64,000 nt of DNA from CAZXWN01 sp964644695 [NCBI: uncultured bacterium] (GTDB taxonomy: Bacteria > UBP4 > UBA4092), in contig CAZXWN010000001.1 of assembly GCA_964644695.1 (NCBI GenBank), forward strand, positions 774,390 through 838,389. Reading direction: 5' to 3'. The notes under the pieces were generated by a model that saw only the letters and a program-made list of their open reading frames with translations, was not told the origin of the DNA and searched no databases. Positions 1 to 9,603 of this stretch are shown one piece after another (position 1 is the first letter of the stretch; each line of letters begins with the position of its first letter). The position numbers were made by a program, and so were the translations under genes.

Positions 1-977
1 CCCATTGGGCTCAACGACTCATCCCATGGACACTCGGTCAGGACCTGCTGATTGGGGAGTACGGAGTCTTTACCATGGCACTCACTTATGCTTTGGCACT
101 GATTCTCCCCATCGTCACCGCATTCTTCCTCTTCTTTGGGATCCTCGAGGATACCGGTTATCTCCCGCGTCTCGCCGTCGTCATGGACCGTTTCTTCCGC
201 ACTATGGGGCTCAACGGAAAGGCTGTACTTCCTATGATCTTAGGGCTGGGTTGCGATACCATGGCCACCCTCACGACTCGCATTCTCGAATCGAAAAAAG
301 AACGATTGCTTACCACCCTGCTCCTGACTCTCGCAGTTCCCTGTTCGGCTCAGCTGGGTGTCATCATGGGTATGCTTGGTAACCTCTCCCTTTATGCAAC
401 GTTAATCTGGCTGGGATTTGTCCTTGGCTCTATGTTAGGCGTTGGATACCTCGCCAGTCGTGTTTTGCCTGGCGATAAGTCCCCCTTCGTTTTAGAAATC
501 CCTCCCTTTCGTATCCCCAGCGTAAAGAATTTGGGCATAAAAACAATTGCACGTCTTGAATGGTATATCAAGGAAGCAGTTCCTATGTTTGTGGTCGCTA
601 CGCTTTTCTTATTTGTTTTGGACAAGACAGGAATCCTTACCATGATTGAACGGTGGGGAGAACCCATCGTCGTCTATTTATTAGGCTTGCCCAAAGAAGC
701 CTCCGAGGCATTTCTTATTGGATTTCTGCGAAGAGACTACGGAGCGGCAGAGCTATATAATCTTGGACAAAAGAATCTATTATCGCCGGTTCAAGTAGTC
801 GTCTCCCTGGTTACGATGACGTTATTTGTTCCCTGCTTCGCTCAATTTCTGGTTAATATAAAAGAACGGGGCCTGAAATCTGCAATCGTTATCAGTATCT
901 TTGTTTTTGGATTTGCGTTCGCAGCAGGTGGGTTATTAAACTTTATATTGAAGATGTTTCCGGTACCCTTAGGATGA
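1..977 (+). CDS. feoB: FeoB ferrous iron transporter, C-terminal part (5' end outside window)
   Basis: The reading frame is open from the window edge (first full codon at base 3) to the stop at 977, so about 325 C-terminal residues of FeoB are present; the ATG at 75 is internal. FeoB imports Fe(II) across the inner membrane. The part seen is the membrane core: hydrophobic segments plus the paired Cys motifs typical of the family, GLGCDTMATL followed by VPCSAQLG, and a second VPCFAQF near the end. The N-terminal GTPase domain is missing because of the window edge. The stop overlaps the start of the next gene by 4 bp, which suggests a translationally coupled feo operon ending in a metal regulator. 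Identification is firm from the Gate motifs and membrane pattern. Confidence 0.93.
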   Translation, partial: HWAQRLIPWTLGQDLLIGEYGVFTMALTYALALILPIVTAFFLFFGILEDTGYLPRLAVVMDRFFRTMGLNGKAVLPMILGLGCDTMATLTTRILESKKERLLTTLLLTLAVPCSAQLGVIMGMLGNLSLYATLIWLGFVLGSMLGVGYLASRVLPGDKSPFVLEIPPFRIPSVKNLGIKTIARLEWYIKEAVPMFVVATLFLFVLDKTGILTMIERWGEPIVVYLLGLPKEASEAFLIGFLRRDYGAAELYNLGQKNLLSPVQVVVSLVTMTLFVPCFAQFLVNIKERGLKSAIVISIFVFGFAFAAGGLLNFILKMFPVPLG

Positions 978-1183
978 AAACCAAGAAACAACAATGTCCA
1001 CTTTGTGGCCACAAGTTTTTAATAACGGATGCCAAGCAGGCCTGTATTTCATGCCCTTTGAATCAGGGGTGTACCGTTTATTGTTGTCCCAACTGCCATC
1101 ACCAGTTTTTGTTAGAATCGAAAGTAGTCAATCTCTATAACAAAATCAAAAACAGTATAATGAGACATCATGAAAACAAGTGA
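974..1183 (+). CDS. Small Cys-rich zinc-ribbon-like protein of the feo operon
   Basis: This 69-residue protein starts inside the feoB stop (ATGA overlap). It has four Cys pairs or clusters: CPLCGH at residues 8-13, a CISCPLNQGC segment in the middle, then CCPNCHH. The spacing looks like two small zinc ribbons, or an Fe-S or Fe(II)-binding knuckle. There is no membrane segment. Many Feo loci carry a small accessory protein (FeoC, or a FeoB-associated Cys-rich protein), and this one may have the same role, but it resembles neither closely. Its last 14 bp overlap the start of the DtxR-like gene, so all three genes are probably one transcript. The function is inferred from context only. Confidence 0.75.
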   Translation: MKTKKQQCPLCGHKFLITDAKQACISCPLNQGCTVYCCPNCHHQFLLESKVVNLYNKIKNSIMRHHENK

Positions 1184-1886
1184 TAAAACTCGACTCACCG
1201 ATGTATTAGAAACCTACTCGACGCCCGGAAATCCCGTAGATTATCGGACCGACCACGGATTACGACTTATCTGGCATCAAATCGAAAACAATAATGTTTC
1301 GGTATCGTCTACGAGAAGCCTGTTATCAGAAAAGATTGATTCCACAATACTAGATGATTTAGCAAGGGATGGGCTGATTGAGATCAGTGGCGATACATTG
1401 AACTTGAGTAAATATGGTCATGCTATTGCAAAAGATATCGTTCGGAGGAAACGGCTGGCAGAACGGCTTCTGCATGATGTGTTGAATGTTGCATTTAAGG
1501 AAGTGGAAAGCCAGGCCAACGAGTTTGAACATATCCTGGATAAGAATGTCGAAGAATCTATTTGCACCCTGTTAGGACACCCCCGTGAATGTCCTCACGG
1601 GTATCCAATACCTCCCGGCGAATGCTGTCTGGAAAAAGAATCTGAATTACACAGTATAGTTTCGTCGCTGGACCAATTCAGTCCTGGAGAGTGTGGAAAA
1701 GTGGCGTATATCCTGACTCGAGACCATCCGTTACTCCATAAGTTAATGTCTTTAGGAATTGTGCCGGGGACCGCCATTCATGTCCATCAAGTATCTCCTT
1801 CTTTCATTATCAAGGTGGAGGAGACTCAACTCGCTCTTGAAAAAGAAGTGGCGGGACAAATATATCTCCGGAGAATCCAAGAATAA
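1170..1886 (+). CDS. DtxR/MntR-family metal-dependent repressor with C-terminal FeoA-like domain
   Basis: This 238-residue protein has an N-terminal winged helix (about residues 20-85) and a dimerisation/metal-binding region. That region includes the family signature around residues 132-152, GHPRECPHGYPIPPG, followed by two Cys. A C-terminal FeoA/SH3-like domain (about 168-236) contains LMSLGIVPGT and a basic beta strand. DtxR/IdeR/MntR proteins repress iron or manganese uptake genes when metal is bound. Placement directly behind feoB and the Cys-rich protein suggests Fe(II)-responsive autoregulation of the operon. No separate feoA is visible in the window, so the C-terminal domain may be the only FeoA-like module here, or feoA may lie upstream of the edge. 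Confidence 0.88.
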   Translation: MKTSDKTRLTDVLETYSTPGNPVDYRTDHGLRLIWHQIENNNVSVSSTRSLLSEKIDSTILDDLARDGLIEISGDTLNLSKYGHAIAKDIVRRKRLAERLLHDVLNVAFKEVESQANEFEHILDKNVEESICTLLGHPRECPHGYPIPPGECCLEKESELHSIVSSLDQFSPGECGKVAYILTRDHPLLHKLMSLGIVPGTAIHVHQVSPSFIIKVEETQLALEKEVAGQIYLRRIQE

Positions 1887-1970
1887 GATAGAGACTCTCA
1901 CCACAACAGACTCAATTTCCCTTATAATTTTAATCATTGATTAATTTGACTTAGGGAAGGGTTTCACCTC

Positions 1971-4400
1971 ATGAAACGGGTATTATTAATCGCACTGCTG
2001 TTTTGTTTAATATCTTCTGTATTTGCATCAGATTTGACGTTAGTTCCTCAGCCCAGAGAAATATCTCAACAAAAGGGACAAATCAAACTCAGTTCACAGT
2101 GGACCATTCTTACCACAGGACTCGATCAAGATGACTTATATGCCGCCGGTTTGATTCAAGAGGAAATAAAGAAGGACCTGGGCATCACCATTTCTTTTGA
2201 GTCCAATCTTGAAAGGAAGAAAACCATTCAATTAAAGCACCTGAACCTGAAAGGTGATGAACCGTCCTTATTCCAAACTCAAGGATATAAGATTCAAGTC
2301 AATAAAAATACCATTCTGATTGAAGCATCCACCGCACAGGGCCGTTATTATGGTGCACAAACCCTTCGACAATTAGTTCGAACCTCCACAAAAGGCACCC
2401 TGCCACTTCTATCTATTACCGACTACCCTTCACTAGAGATTCGTGGTGTATCTGACGATGTCAGCCGTGGCCAAATATCCACTGTCGAAGACTTCAAGGA
2501 AATCATTCGAGAACTGGCCTACTACAAAAAGAACATCTATATGCCCTATATCGAAGATTCTTTTGAGTTCAAGACTGATCCAATTATCGGGCGAGCCCGT
2601 GGGCATATAACCCAAAAAGAAATGGCCATGATGCAGGAAGAAGCGAAAAGAAATCATATATACTTGAGCCCCGTATTTGAATCCCTTGGACATCAGGATC
2701 GCCTTTTGAGCCTGCCTCAAAATAGACAGTATGCCGAAGTAACCGCTCTCGACAAAGCACCATGGTCCTTCTCTCCAGTAAATCCAAAAGCATTTAATTT
2801 CGTCACTCAATTAATTGATGATATGGCGGAGGCTACTCCTAATCCCTACTTCCACATTGGAGGAGACGAGTCTTTCGATATTGGAGAGGGAACCAGTAAG
2901 GAATTAGTTGATAGTATCGGCATTGGCAAGGTTCACGCACGCTATTTTAACAAGGTCATTGATTACCTTGGAAAGAAACATAACCGCCAGGTTATGCTTT
3001 ATGGAGATATGCTCCTGCGTCATCCGGAAGCATTGGAGGAGATGAGCCGGGACTGTATTATCGTAGATTGGCATTATTATCCTCAATCAGAATACACAAC
3101 TCTTCGAGTCTTCAAAGAAAATGGATTTAAAAAAGTCGTTGCATGCCCTGCCGTCTGGGGCTTTGCAAACTTCTATCCCAATCTGGTATTTGCTTTTGCC
3201 AACATATCTACCTTTACCGAAGAAGCCCGAAAGTATGATACTTTGGGCTCTATCGTTTCCTCATGGAGCGATGACGGTGCCGAAAATCTTCGTGAAAACA
3301 ATATCGTTGCGTATGCCTATTCTGCCGCCTGCGCATGGGAACCCAAGAGTCCTAATCCGGATGAATATTTGAATCGGTATGTTCCCGTTAGATACGGTAT
3401 AAAATCTCCGAATTTAGTTCGTGCTGAGAAATACCTGGGAACAGTGAATTTTCCTGATACAGCGTATTCAGCACGAATCTTCCACTTGGAACCCAAAATC
3501 AACATTGCCACGGATACCTCGATTGTTTTGATGAAGCAATTTAAAAGTAATATGCTGGATGTCCAAAAAACCGTTGCAGAATATAGGGGGAAACTACCCT
3601 ACCATTCTGACCATCTGGATGTCATGAATCATATCGCCAAAAGATTTATTTACCTGGCAGATGCGCAACTCGGATTAGACACAATCGCCCGTCAAATGGA
3701 TTTCAAACCTATAGCCAGCCTGGACACTGCCACACAGCAGGATATTCAGAATAGATTGACGGGATTACGAAATGAGCTGGCGGAGATTTGTGGAGAATAC
3801 CCTGGACTCTGGCTCAGACGAAACAAAGCACCCGGACTTTTATACCACATCAATCGCCTGACAACTGAGTTATCACAACTTCAAAAATTTATTCAGAACT
3901 GCCAGACGAAAGATTTGATACCTTCACCTCCATTAAAAGGGACTTGGATGTGGTATCCAGAAACGGATAAGGAAATGAAAACCACAATGGTGAATGTCTG
4001 GTTTGCCCGTGAAATCAATTTGAAGGGACAACCGGTGGAAGCTCATCTACGGTTCTGGGCAGATGATAATGCTATTTTCTTCATCAATGGAGTGAAAGCC
4101 TTGTCGGCCTCATACAGAGAAGATTCCTTCCATGCTGAAGTGGGCAGCCGACTTAAAAAGGGTTCCAATATCTTAGGAATTTCTGCTGTAAATAATTGGG
4201 GAGTCGCCGCACTGGTATTTGAACTTGAAGTAACCTATGCGGACGGTTCAAAAGAATTTTTCACGGCTGACAACCAGTGGAAATCCCGTGCAGATGAAAT
4301 TCCTGGATGGAATAAAACCGCACCCACAGGTGAAGGATGGCTTGATGCCTGGTTACTGGGCAGTGGCACCTTAAAAGGGTATGAATTCCTTCGGTGGTAA
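1971..4400 (+). CDS. Secreted GH20 beta-N-acetylhexosaminidase
   Basis: This 809-residue protein has a signal peptide (about 1-19, cleavage near VFA-S). An N-terminal GH20b-type alpha/beta domain (about 20-150) carries a YYGAQTLRQL segment, and a GH20 TIM barrel spans about 155-500. The catalytic Asp-Glu pair is D299-E300 in HIGGDESFD, the substrate-assisted pair of family 20. A helical region follows, then a C-terminal beta-sandwich (about 660-809), probably carbohydrate-binding. GH20 enzymes remove terminal GlcNAc or GalNAc from chitin fragments, glycans or muropeptide sugars. The gene stands alone with 84 bp upstream, and a copy of the palindromic repeat lies 40 bp after its stop. The substrate cannot be told from sequence. 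Confidence 0.9.
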   Translation: MKRVLLIALLFCLISSVFASDLTLVPQPREISQQKGQIKLSSQWTILTTGLDQDDLYAAGLIQEEIKKDLGITISFESNLERKKTIQLKHLNLKGDEPSLFQTQGYKIQVNKNTILIEASTAQGRYYGAQTLRQLVRTSTKGTLPLLSITDYPSLEIRGVSDDVSRGQISTVEDFKEIIRELAYYKKNIYMPYIEDSFEFKTDPIIGRARGHITQKEMAMMQEEAKRNHIYLSPVFESLGHQDRLLSLPQNRQYAEVTALDKAPWSFSPVNPKAFNFVTQLIDDMAEATPNPYFHIGGDESFDIGEGTSKELVDSIGIGKVHARYFNKVIDYLGKKHNRQVMLYGDMLLRHPEALEEMSRDCIIVDWHYYPQSEYTTLRVFKENGFKKVVACPAVWGFANFYPNLVFAFANISTFTEEARKYDTLGSIVSSWSDDGAENLRENNIVAYAYSAACAWEPKSPNPDEYLNRYVPVRYGIKSPNLVRAEKYLGTVNFPDTAYSARIFHLEPKINIATDTSIVLMKQFKSNMLDVQKTVAEYRGKLPYHSDHLDVMNHIAKRFIYLADAQLGLDTIARQMDFKPIASLDTATQQDIQNRLTGLRNELAEICGEYPGLWLRRNKAPGLLYHINRLTTELSQLQKFIQNCQTKDLIPSPPLKGTWMWYPETDKEMKTTMVNVWFAREINLKGQPVEAHLRFWADDNAIFFINGVKALSASYREDSFHAEVGSRLKKGSNILGISAVNNWGVAALVFELEVTYADGSKEFFTADNQWKSRADEIPGWNKTAPTGEGWLDAWLLGSGTLKGYEFLRW

Positions 4401-4440
4401 ACACCCGAAGTACCTCTCAAATAAACTAAAATCATTAACA

Positions 4441-4481
4441 AAGAATCCACGGACTTGTTCGGAACAGCTCCGTGGATTCTT
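4441..4481. repeat. Palindromic intergenic repeat, copy 1
   Basis: A 13-bp perfect arm (AAGAATCCACGGA, 4441-4453) pairs with 4469-4481. Inside it a second short stem TGTTC/GAACA (4456-4460 with 4462-4466) closes on a single G. The core matches copies at 34116-34150 and 45781-45823, and an inverted diverged copy at 15566-15598. It lies between the GH20 stop and the next rightward gene. It could fold as a REP-like RNA hairpin, but has no long T run. Confidence 0.85.
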
Positions 4482-4571
4482 CGTTTATACTAATCTTCAT
4501 AGTTAACCTGATATCACTACACTGACACCGGGTATGGGTTCGATTTATACTGATAATTAGAGAGGTTAATC

Positions 4572-5642
4572 ATGTCTGCTTTAACCAAAATCTATCTAAC
4601 CATCGGGGTAATTCTCATGAATACACTTTCCTCATATGCAGCGGTTCATGCTCCAGAATTTCCACCTAACCATATCTGGATAAACAGTCCTCCGATGACT
4701 ATGGCTCAGCTCAAAGGAAAAGTTGTCCTGATAGATATATGGGACTATACCTGTGTAAATTGTATTCGAACCCTCCCCTACATTCAGGAATGGCATCGCC
4801 GGTATGCTCCTTATGGATTCACTGTTATAGGTGTACACACTCCCGAATTTGATTTTGCCCGACAAAAAGACAATGTCGCCACTGCGGTCAAATCATTCAA
4901 ACTGACCTACCCCATCGTTTTGGATAATGAGTATAAAATCTGGGACTCGTATGCGAATCGTTATTGGCCTCGAAAATATCTCATTAACCAGGATGGAATC
5001 ATCGTCTTTGACCATGCTGGGGAAGGCGGATATATCGAGACCGAGAAAAAGATTCAAGAACTCCTCAAGAAGAATCAACCGGGATTGAAATTTCCGGCAC
5101 CCTATATCCACCCCGGGCCACCCGAATCTGGGGGCTTATGTTATCCCACAACACCTGAAACGTATGCCGGATATTTACGAGGGAAACTGGTTAATCCGGG
5201 TGGATATCAGGCTGGCAAAGTGGCTGCATATACTGACCCCAAGGGATATACACCTTATGGACATCTCTACCTCCAGGGAACATGGGAAAGCCATGCAGAA
5301 GGGTTAAGACATGGAAGAAAATCAAATTTAACAGAAGACTATGTTGCCCTGCCCTATCGAGCTATTTCAGTCAATGCTGTTATCAAGCCGGCTCGTGAAA
5401 AACCCTATCGTGTGTATGTACGACAAGACGACCAATGGGTATTGAAAGAGGACCGCGGGAAGGATTTGAGGGTAGATGAAAAAGGAAGAACTTATCTGTT
5501 GATTGAAGACTCTCGGATGTATCAAATCATTAAGAACAAATCGTATGGACAGTATGTATTGAAGTTATCCAGTGATTCAGAATCTTTTGATTTATATGCT
5601 TTCACCTTTGGCTCATGCTTAATATCTGATGGAAAGCCATAA
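4572..5642 (+). CDS. Exported thioredoxin-like protein with DipZ-type C-terminal domain
   Basis: This 356-residue protein has an N-terminal hydrophobic signal (about 5-25). A thioredoxin/TlpA fold follows, with the redox motif WDYTCVNCIR (Cys61 and Cys64). The C-terminal half (about 180-350) resembles the beta-rich tail of DipZ-like proteins. In DipZ these parts follow a CcdA-like membrane domain, which is absent here, so the protein is probably periplasmic and needs a separate electron donor. A role in extracytoplasmic disulfide reduction or isomerisation is inferred from the family. The gene converges with the next one, with only 10 bp between stops. Confidence 0.8.
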   Translation: MSALTKIYLTIGVILMNTLSSYAAVHAPEFPPNHIWINSPPMTMAQLKGKVVLIDIWDYTCVNCIRTLPYIQEWHRRYAPYGFTVIGVHTPEFDFARQKDNVATAVKSFKLTYPIVLDNEYKIWDSYANRYWPRKYLINQDGIIVFDHAGEGGYIETEKKIQELLKKNQPGLKFPAPYIHPGPPESGGLCYPTTPETYAGYLRGKLVNPGGYQAGKVAAYTDPKGYTPYGHLYLQGTWESHAEGLRHGRKSNLTEDYVALPYRAISVNAVIKPAREKPYRVYVRQDDQWVLKEDRGKDLRVDEKGRTYLLIEDSRMYQIIKNKSYGQYVLKLSSDSESFDLYAFTFGSCLISDGKP

Positions 5643-5652
5643 TCACCGGGAA

Positions 5653-7650
5653 TTAAGGGGTGGCGGTTATTGTGGTATCAGAAGATACCGGAGAACTCTC
5701 CAGATGGAGATGAAGAATCTTCTTAACCGACCTGATGATTTTGGCACTATCCAAACTCCGGTGGTCAGTACGGAATATGACATTTTCTGATTCCACATTT
5801 TCTTGATGAGAACTACTGTAAGGGACATACCCATCCGTTCCTTTGGATAATACGGTTTGGTTATAAGTTCCATCAGGAAGAAGAACTCCTTTTTCTTTCC
5901 GTAAGTCGGCAATAATGGAATGGTACTTCACTTCAGGATTTCTTTTCATTAAATCTAATTCCGTGAGAATTATATTATTGGGGGATAAAGACGCCACGCT
6001 GGATGTCATATTGGGGGATTGAATTTTATATTTAAGTATGTCGGGATTTTTAGTAAAAATATCATTATACACATCGACCAGTTCACCGGGTAACTTAATC
6101 AGAGCAATAGCCAGTCTTCCAATAAACTCCACACTGGCCTTACTTCCTCGATGCGGGGTACAAATATAAACCACTCTTTTAACTTCCGGGAGAGGCTCAT
6201 ATACGAAGACTTCTTTAATCAACTCCCTGTCTTTGGGTTTAGCATCAATATCCTCAATCGGCTTGGTCATAAAACTGTTCCAGAATTCTTCTCCACCCGA
6301 AGATGTGGTCATCCTTTTTGAAAGTAAACCTCCCATACTGTGTCCCACCAAAACCATTTGGTCGAACGAAGGATCTTTCTTCTCAGGGTCAAAGGTGTTC
6401 CGGATTTCCGTTAACGAACTGTATAACTGGCTGGCAGATAACAGATATGGATTCCCAGTGGGATATTGAAAGAACCAGAACTGGTAATGTTCCCGTAATA
6501 CAGGATCACCCCTTAATTCGTTCACCATTTGCATCCAGGCCATGGGGCTGGATATTAAACCATGGATAAACACGACTGGGATTTTTTCCGGATCATAGGG
6601 CTCAAGCATATAAACGCCGGTTCGATGTTGGACCTTTTCTGCTTTAAGTAATCCCGAAAGACTGATACTGTCTATGGCAGGATTCCGAGAAAGAAAATAA
6701 CCCAGCGGTGTGGTTAAGTCAGACTCCAGGGGGACACTTTGTCCGTTAATGGTAATCGTCTGGATCCGAAGTGGATTATACAATTCCATGACCATCGCCC
6801 CACGGCCTGTACGGTCAATCTGGCGATGACATAGACTGTCTTCAACCCGGAGAAAAGCCGTCGCCGAAAAACTGGGTGTTGAAGTAAAGTAATACTTCCG
6901 ATGTGAATTAACCGGATTCGTTTTCCCATTTATATTTCCCTGAACAATAATGGGAACCCCTAATCCAAAGGTTCGATATTGATTAAAAAGCCCTTTTACC
7001 TCGTAGTCTGTTGCCAACTGATAACTGCCAAAATCTTCCTGGTTCCAGAGGAATCCATTTCGCTTGATTCGGACACTGACCTCCTGATCAATCAGGCTGA
7101 TCGTAATACGGTCATCGCTTAAGGAACGGACAGAAGTCATAGAAAATAATTTGGCGAGACCATAGTTATACAGATCACAGGACATTCTGAAACGAGGGTC
7201 ATACGTATTAGGGAGGGGGCCTAACTCATCATCAAACAAATAGAAATAACTGTACCGAACAGTACCCATATACAGATCAAAAGCACGGGCTTTATTTCTC
7301 TTCTCAAGCTGATTTGCAGTCAAATAGGAAAGTTCCGATAATGCAAACAAAGTGCTTCGGTCACGGTCCTGACATACTTCCCGATCCAGACGCCGGAGAA
7401 CATTGAGTGGGTCTTTCTGAAAATCTCTATCCAACCCTTTTTGTCGTAATACCTGAAGGGAGATCTGGCTGGGTTCTTTATCTAAAATTGCATTCTGCTG
7501 CCATTTCCGATATGAGAACTCCGAACTGACTTCATTAATACTCACTTTGATTTTCTTAGCTTCGGCGGACACAGAACAAAGAAGCAACATCACTGTTATA
7601 AACAGTGTCACAATCCCATATCGTGAATACAAATTCTTCATCAGAGTCAT
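5653..7650 (-). CDS. Exported alpha/beta hydrolase (lipase/esterase-like)
   Basis: This 665-residue protein has an N-terminal signal sequence (hydrophobic to about residue 29, ending SAEA). About 320 residues without a recognised domain follow, then an alpha/beta hydrolase domain starting at about 357 with VVFIHGL. The nucleophile elbow is GHSMGG with Ser438. A later RTDHRSLDS segment may supply the catalytic His. The closest general resemblance is to PGAP1-like or triacylglycerol lipase-like hydrolases. The start could be the second Met (7641), since neither start has a strong Shine-Dalgarno. The substrate is unknown. Confidence 0.78.
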   Translation of the reverse strand: MTLMKNLYSRYGIVTLFITVMLLLCSVSAEAKKIKVSINEVSSEFSYRKWQQNAILDKEPSQISLQVLRQKGLDRDFQKDPLNVLRRLDREVCQDRDRSTLFALSELSYLTANQLEKRNKARAFDLYMGTVRYSYFYLFDDELGPLPNTYDPRFRMSCDLYNYGLAKLFSMTSVRSLSDDRITISLIDQEVSVRIKRNGFLWNQEDFGSYQLATDYEVKGLFNQYRTFGLGVPIIVQGNINGKTNPVNSHRKYYFTSTPSFSATAFLRVEDSLCHRQIDRTGRGAMVMELYNPLRIQTITINGQSVPLESDLTTPLGYFLSRNPAIDSISLSGLLKAEKVQHRTGVYMLEPYDPEKIPVVFIHGLISSPMAWMQMVNELRGDPVLREHYQFWFFQYPTGNPYLLSASQLYSSLTEIRNTFDPEKKDPSFDQMVLVGHSMGGLLSKRMTTSSGGEEFWNSFMTKPIEDIDAKPKDRELIKEVFVYEPLPEVKRVVYICTPHRGSKASVEFIGRLAIALIKLPGELVDVYNDIFTKNPDILKYKIQSPNMTSSVASLSPNNIILTELDLMKRNPEVKYHSIIADLRKEKGVLLPDGTYNQTVLSKGTDGYVPYSSSHQENVESENVIFRTDHRSLDSAKIIRSVKKILHLHLESSPVSSDTTITATP

Positions 7651-7687
7651 TTCATCGGAAAAGGTTATTATCCATTATAGTAAAAAA

Positions 7688-7715
7688 AACGGCCAGGGTT
7701 TTAATCCCGGCCGTT
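7688..7715 (-). terminator. Rho-independent terminator of the amidase gene
   Basis: AACGGCC (7688-7694) pairs with GGCCGTT (7709-7715), and GGG pairs with CCC inside, around a short loop. On the minus strand the stem is followed by eight T (7689-7682). It sits 20 bp beyond the stop of the leftward amidase gene. Confidence 0.85.
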
Positions 7716-7735
7716 CTTATCAAAATCATTTCGGA

Positions 7736-9505
7736 TTAACGATACTTCAGAACATGGTCGATAATCCCTTCACCAATCGCCTTGGCAATTTCCCCTCGAC
7801 CCGAGGAAATAGATAATAACATCTCATCTTCTGGATTTGACATATATGCACATTCCACCAACACTTCCGGCATATCTGTATGCTTAACCAGACTGAAATT
7901 AAAGGAACTGACCAAACCACCATTGTATAGATTGGGGATTTTAGACATCCGAGTCTGGATAGCTTCAGATAGAGGACGGTCAATGTCGTGACGGTAAAGT
8001 GTCAAAGACCCTTTCCACAGGAGAGGATCACTAATCTCACCGGTGGAGTTATTATGGATACTGACCAACATTTTGGCACTACTGTCAATCGCAATTTGCC
8101 GGCGAGTATTCATATCTATGTCCGAATCATCCCCACGGGTTAAAACTATGTTGGCACCTTTATGTTCGAGGAAAGATTTTAACTGGAGAACAATATCCAA
8201 ATTACAGTCTTTTTCAAGAAGACGCGTTGCACCCAAAGCGCCCGAACTGCGGCCGCCATGCCCCGCATCCAAAGCAATAGTCAAACCCTGAAGAGGATAC
8301 TTCTTATGCGTTGATAATACCGGCGGATGTTTAACGATAACTCGAAGTCCATTACTACTGGCTGGGTATGTCGCATCATATCCCCACACCGGCGGTCGAT
8401 CCAAAGTTATATCCAGGACCAGGTGACCATCAGCAACTTGTTTCCAGTCAATACTGCGGATCACTTTTAAGGGAGTTCTGTTGGTTATCCAGGTAAGATT
8501 GGAGGCAGCTCCAAAGATATGCACTTTCATTTTATTATCAAGTCCAGAGGCTTCCACTAAATAGGGCAGTCTTTCCGGTGTCCCAATAAAAATCTGATCA
8601 TAGCCTGTGGTTGAACTTTCCAAAGTGGCTCCACCTATAGTGGCGTTAGGCAAAGCTGCTCCCGGAATCACCGACAAATTGGATTCATGGGTCCAGGCGT
8701 GAAGGTCCTTTGTCAGCCGGATACGATACATATTTCCGATTTTCCCATCTAATACCAGCCTTGTACTTTCGGGTAACATACATAGTAAAGCACCGCCAAG
8801 TCTGGCAGTTCCCAGGCTGGCGTAGATATTGGCTGAACTCTCCGTAATAACAGCCACAGTCGGATAGTTCTCGGAATCATAAGAGACATTTCCCGGAGAT
8901 ACTTCACGAACAGTGTCATCACCCAGCGTCATCTCATATCGGACTTTTAGATTTTGATTCTTCAGTACAGTGGGGATCTGATAAAGCCCATTATATCTGG
9001 CGACTTTGGCGTCTGGGACACTGGGTTGTTGATGTAGAAGGACTTCATCGGAACCGATAAAAGCCTTCACTTGAGCTGAAGGAGAGCCTCGTAGAGACAG
9101 GTTTAATATTTCTCCGGCACCTAGCCATATATCCTGGGAAGGTTCTACGGTTGAACCAAGAATCCGCAACGTAGTTGATAAATCCAGTTCATCACTTATG
9201 GTTCGATTGATGGTAATAACCACAGTGGTTGATTCATACTGTTTATTGGTTGCCACAAACTCCCAGATATTCACTCCAGGAGACAATGCAACTAACCCAG
9301 CAAATCCACCTGTCGGATAAACCCGGATAGTCTCACCATTAAAGGTAACTAGATTCTCAGATTCAGTCACTCCCCCATAACGATATTGGGCATAAGGTGT
9401 GCTAATCTTTGAGTTTTCTGGGACTGTCAACCTAAGTGTCGGAACCGCAACACTCACAGATGCCATAAATATGCTAAAACACCATAAGAGCATTTTATTT
9501 AACAT
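7736..9505 (-). CDS. N-acetylmuramoyl-L-alanine amidase (Amidase_3) with exported N-terminal modules
   Basis: This 589-residue protein has a signal peptide (about 1-20), a beta-sandwich module (about 22-105) and an SH3-like segment (about 225-285). A further beta-rich AMIN-like region precedes the catalytic domain from about 405. Zinc ligands of the Amidase_3 family are visible: LDAGHGG with His416, Glu in RLLEKDCN, and His in VSIHNNS. The catalytic Glu is in VLVECAYMSN. The enzyme cleaves the MurNAc-L-Ala amide in peptidoglycan. A GAGG Shine-Dalgarno lies 8 bp before the ATG. The gene is divergent from the GH35-like gene and shares a 98-bp promoter region with it. Confidence 0.9.
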   Translation of the reverse strand: MLNKMLLWCFSIFMASVSVAVPTLRLTVPENSKISTPYAQYRYGGVTESENLVTFNGETIRVYPTGGFAGLVALSPGVNIWEFVATNKQYESTTVVITINRTISDELDLSTTLRILGSTVEPSQDIWLGAGEILNLSLRGSPSAQVKAFIGSDEVLLHQQPSVPDAKVARYNGLYQIPTVLKNQNLKVRYEMTLGDDTVREVSPGNVSYDSENYPTVAVITESSANIYASLGTARLGGALLCMLPESTRLVLDGKIGNMYRIRLTKDLHAWTHESNLSVIPGAALPNATIGGATLESSTTGYDQIFIGTPERLPYLVEASGLDNKMKVHIFGAASNLTWITNRTPLKVIRSIDWKQVADGHLVLDITLDRPPVWGYDATYPASSNGLRVIVKHPPVLSTHKKYPLQGLTIALDAGHGGRSSGALGATRLLEKDCNLDIVLQLKSFLEHKGANIVLTRGDDSDIDMNTRRQIAIDSSAKMLVSIHNNSTGEISDPLLWKGSLTLYRHDIDRPLSEAIQTRMSKIPNLYNGGLVSSFNFSLVKHTDMPEVLVECAYMSNPEDEMLLSISSGRGEIAKAIGEGIIDHVLKYR

Positions 9506-9603
9506 TTTCTTTACCTCACGGGTAGTTTTGGCTGAATTCTACCACATTCTTCAAGACATCCCGTGATATGATGAAAAAGATTTTATAGATACCAGGTGAC
9601 TAA

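Noticed and set aside
5-382. A 125-codon frame at the left edge
   Set aside because: It is out of frame with feoB, whose frame is open from base 3 and carries the family motifs; the other frame has no recognisable sequence.
2433-2810. Antisense frames inside the GH20 gene, and similar shadows in nfnB, plsX and pckA
   Set aside because: They overlap strongly supported genes completely, lack ribosome-binding sites and show no family sequence.
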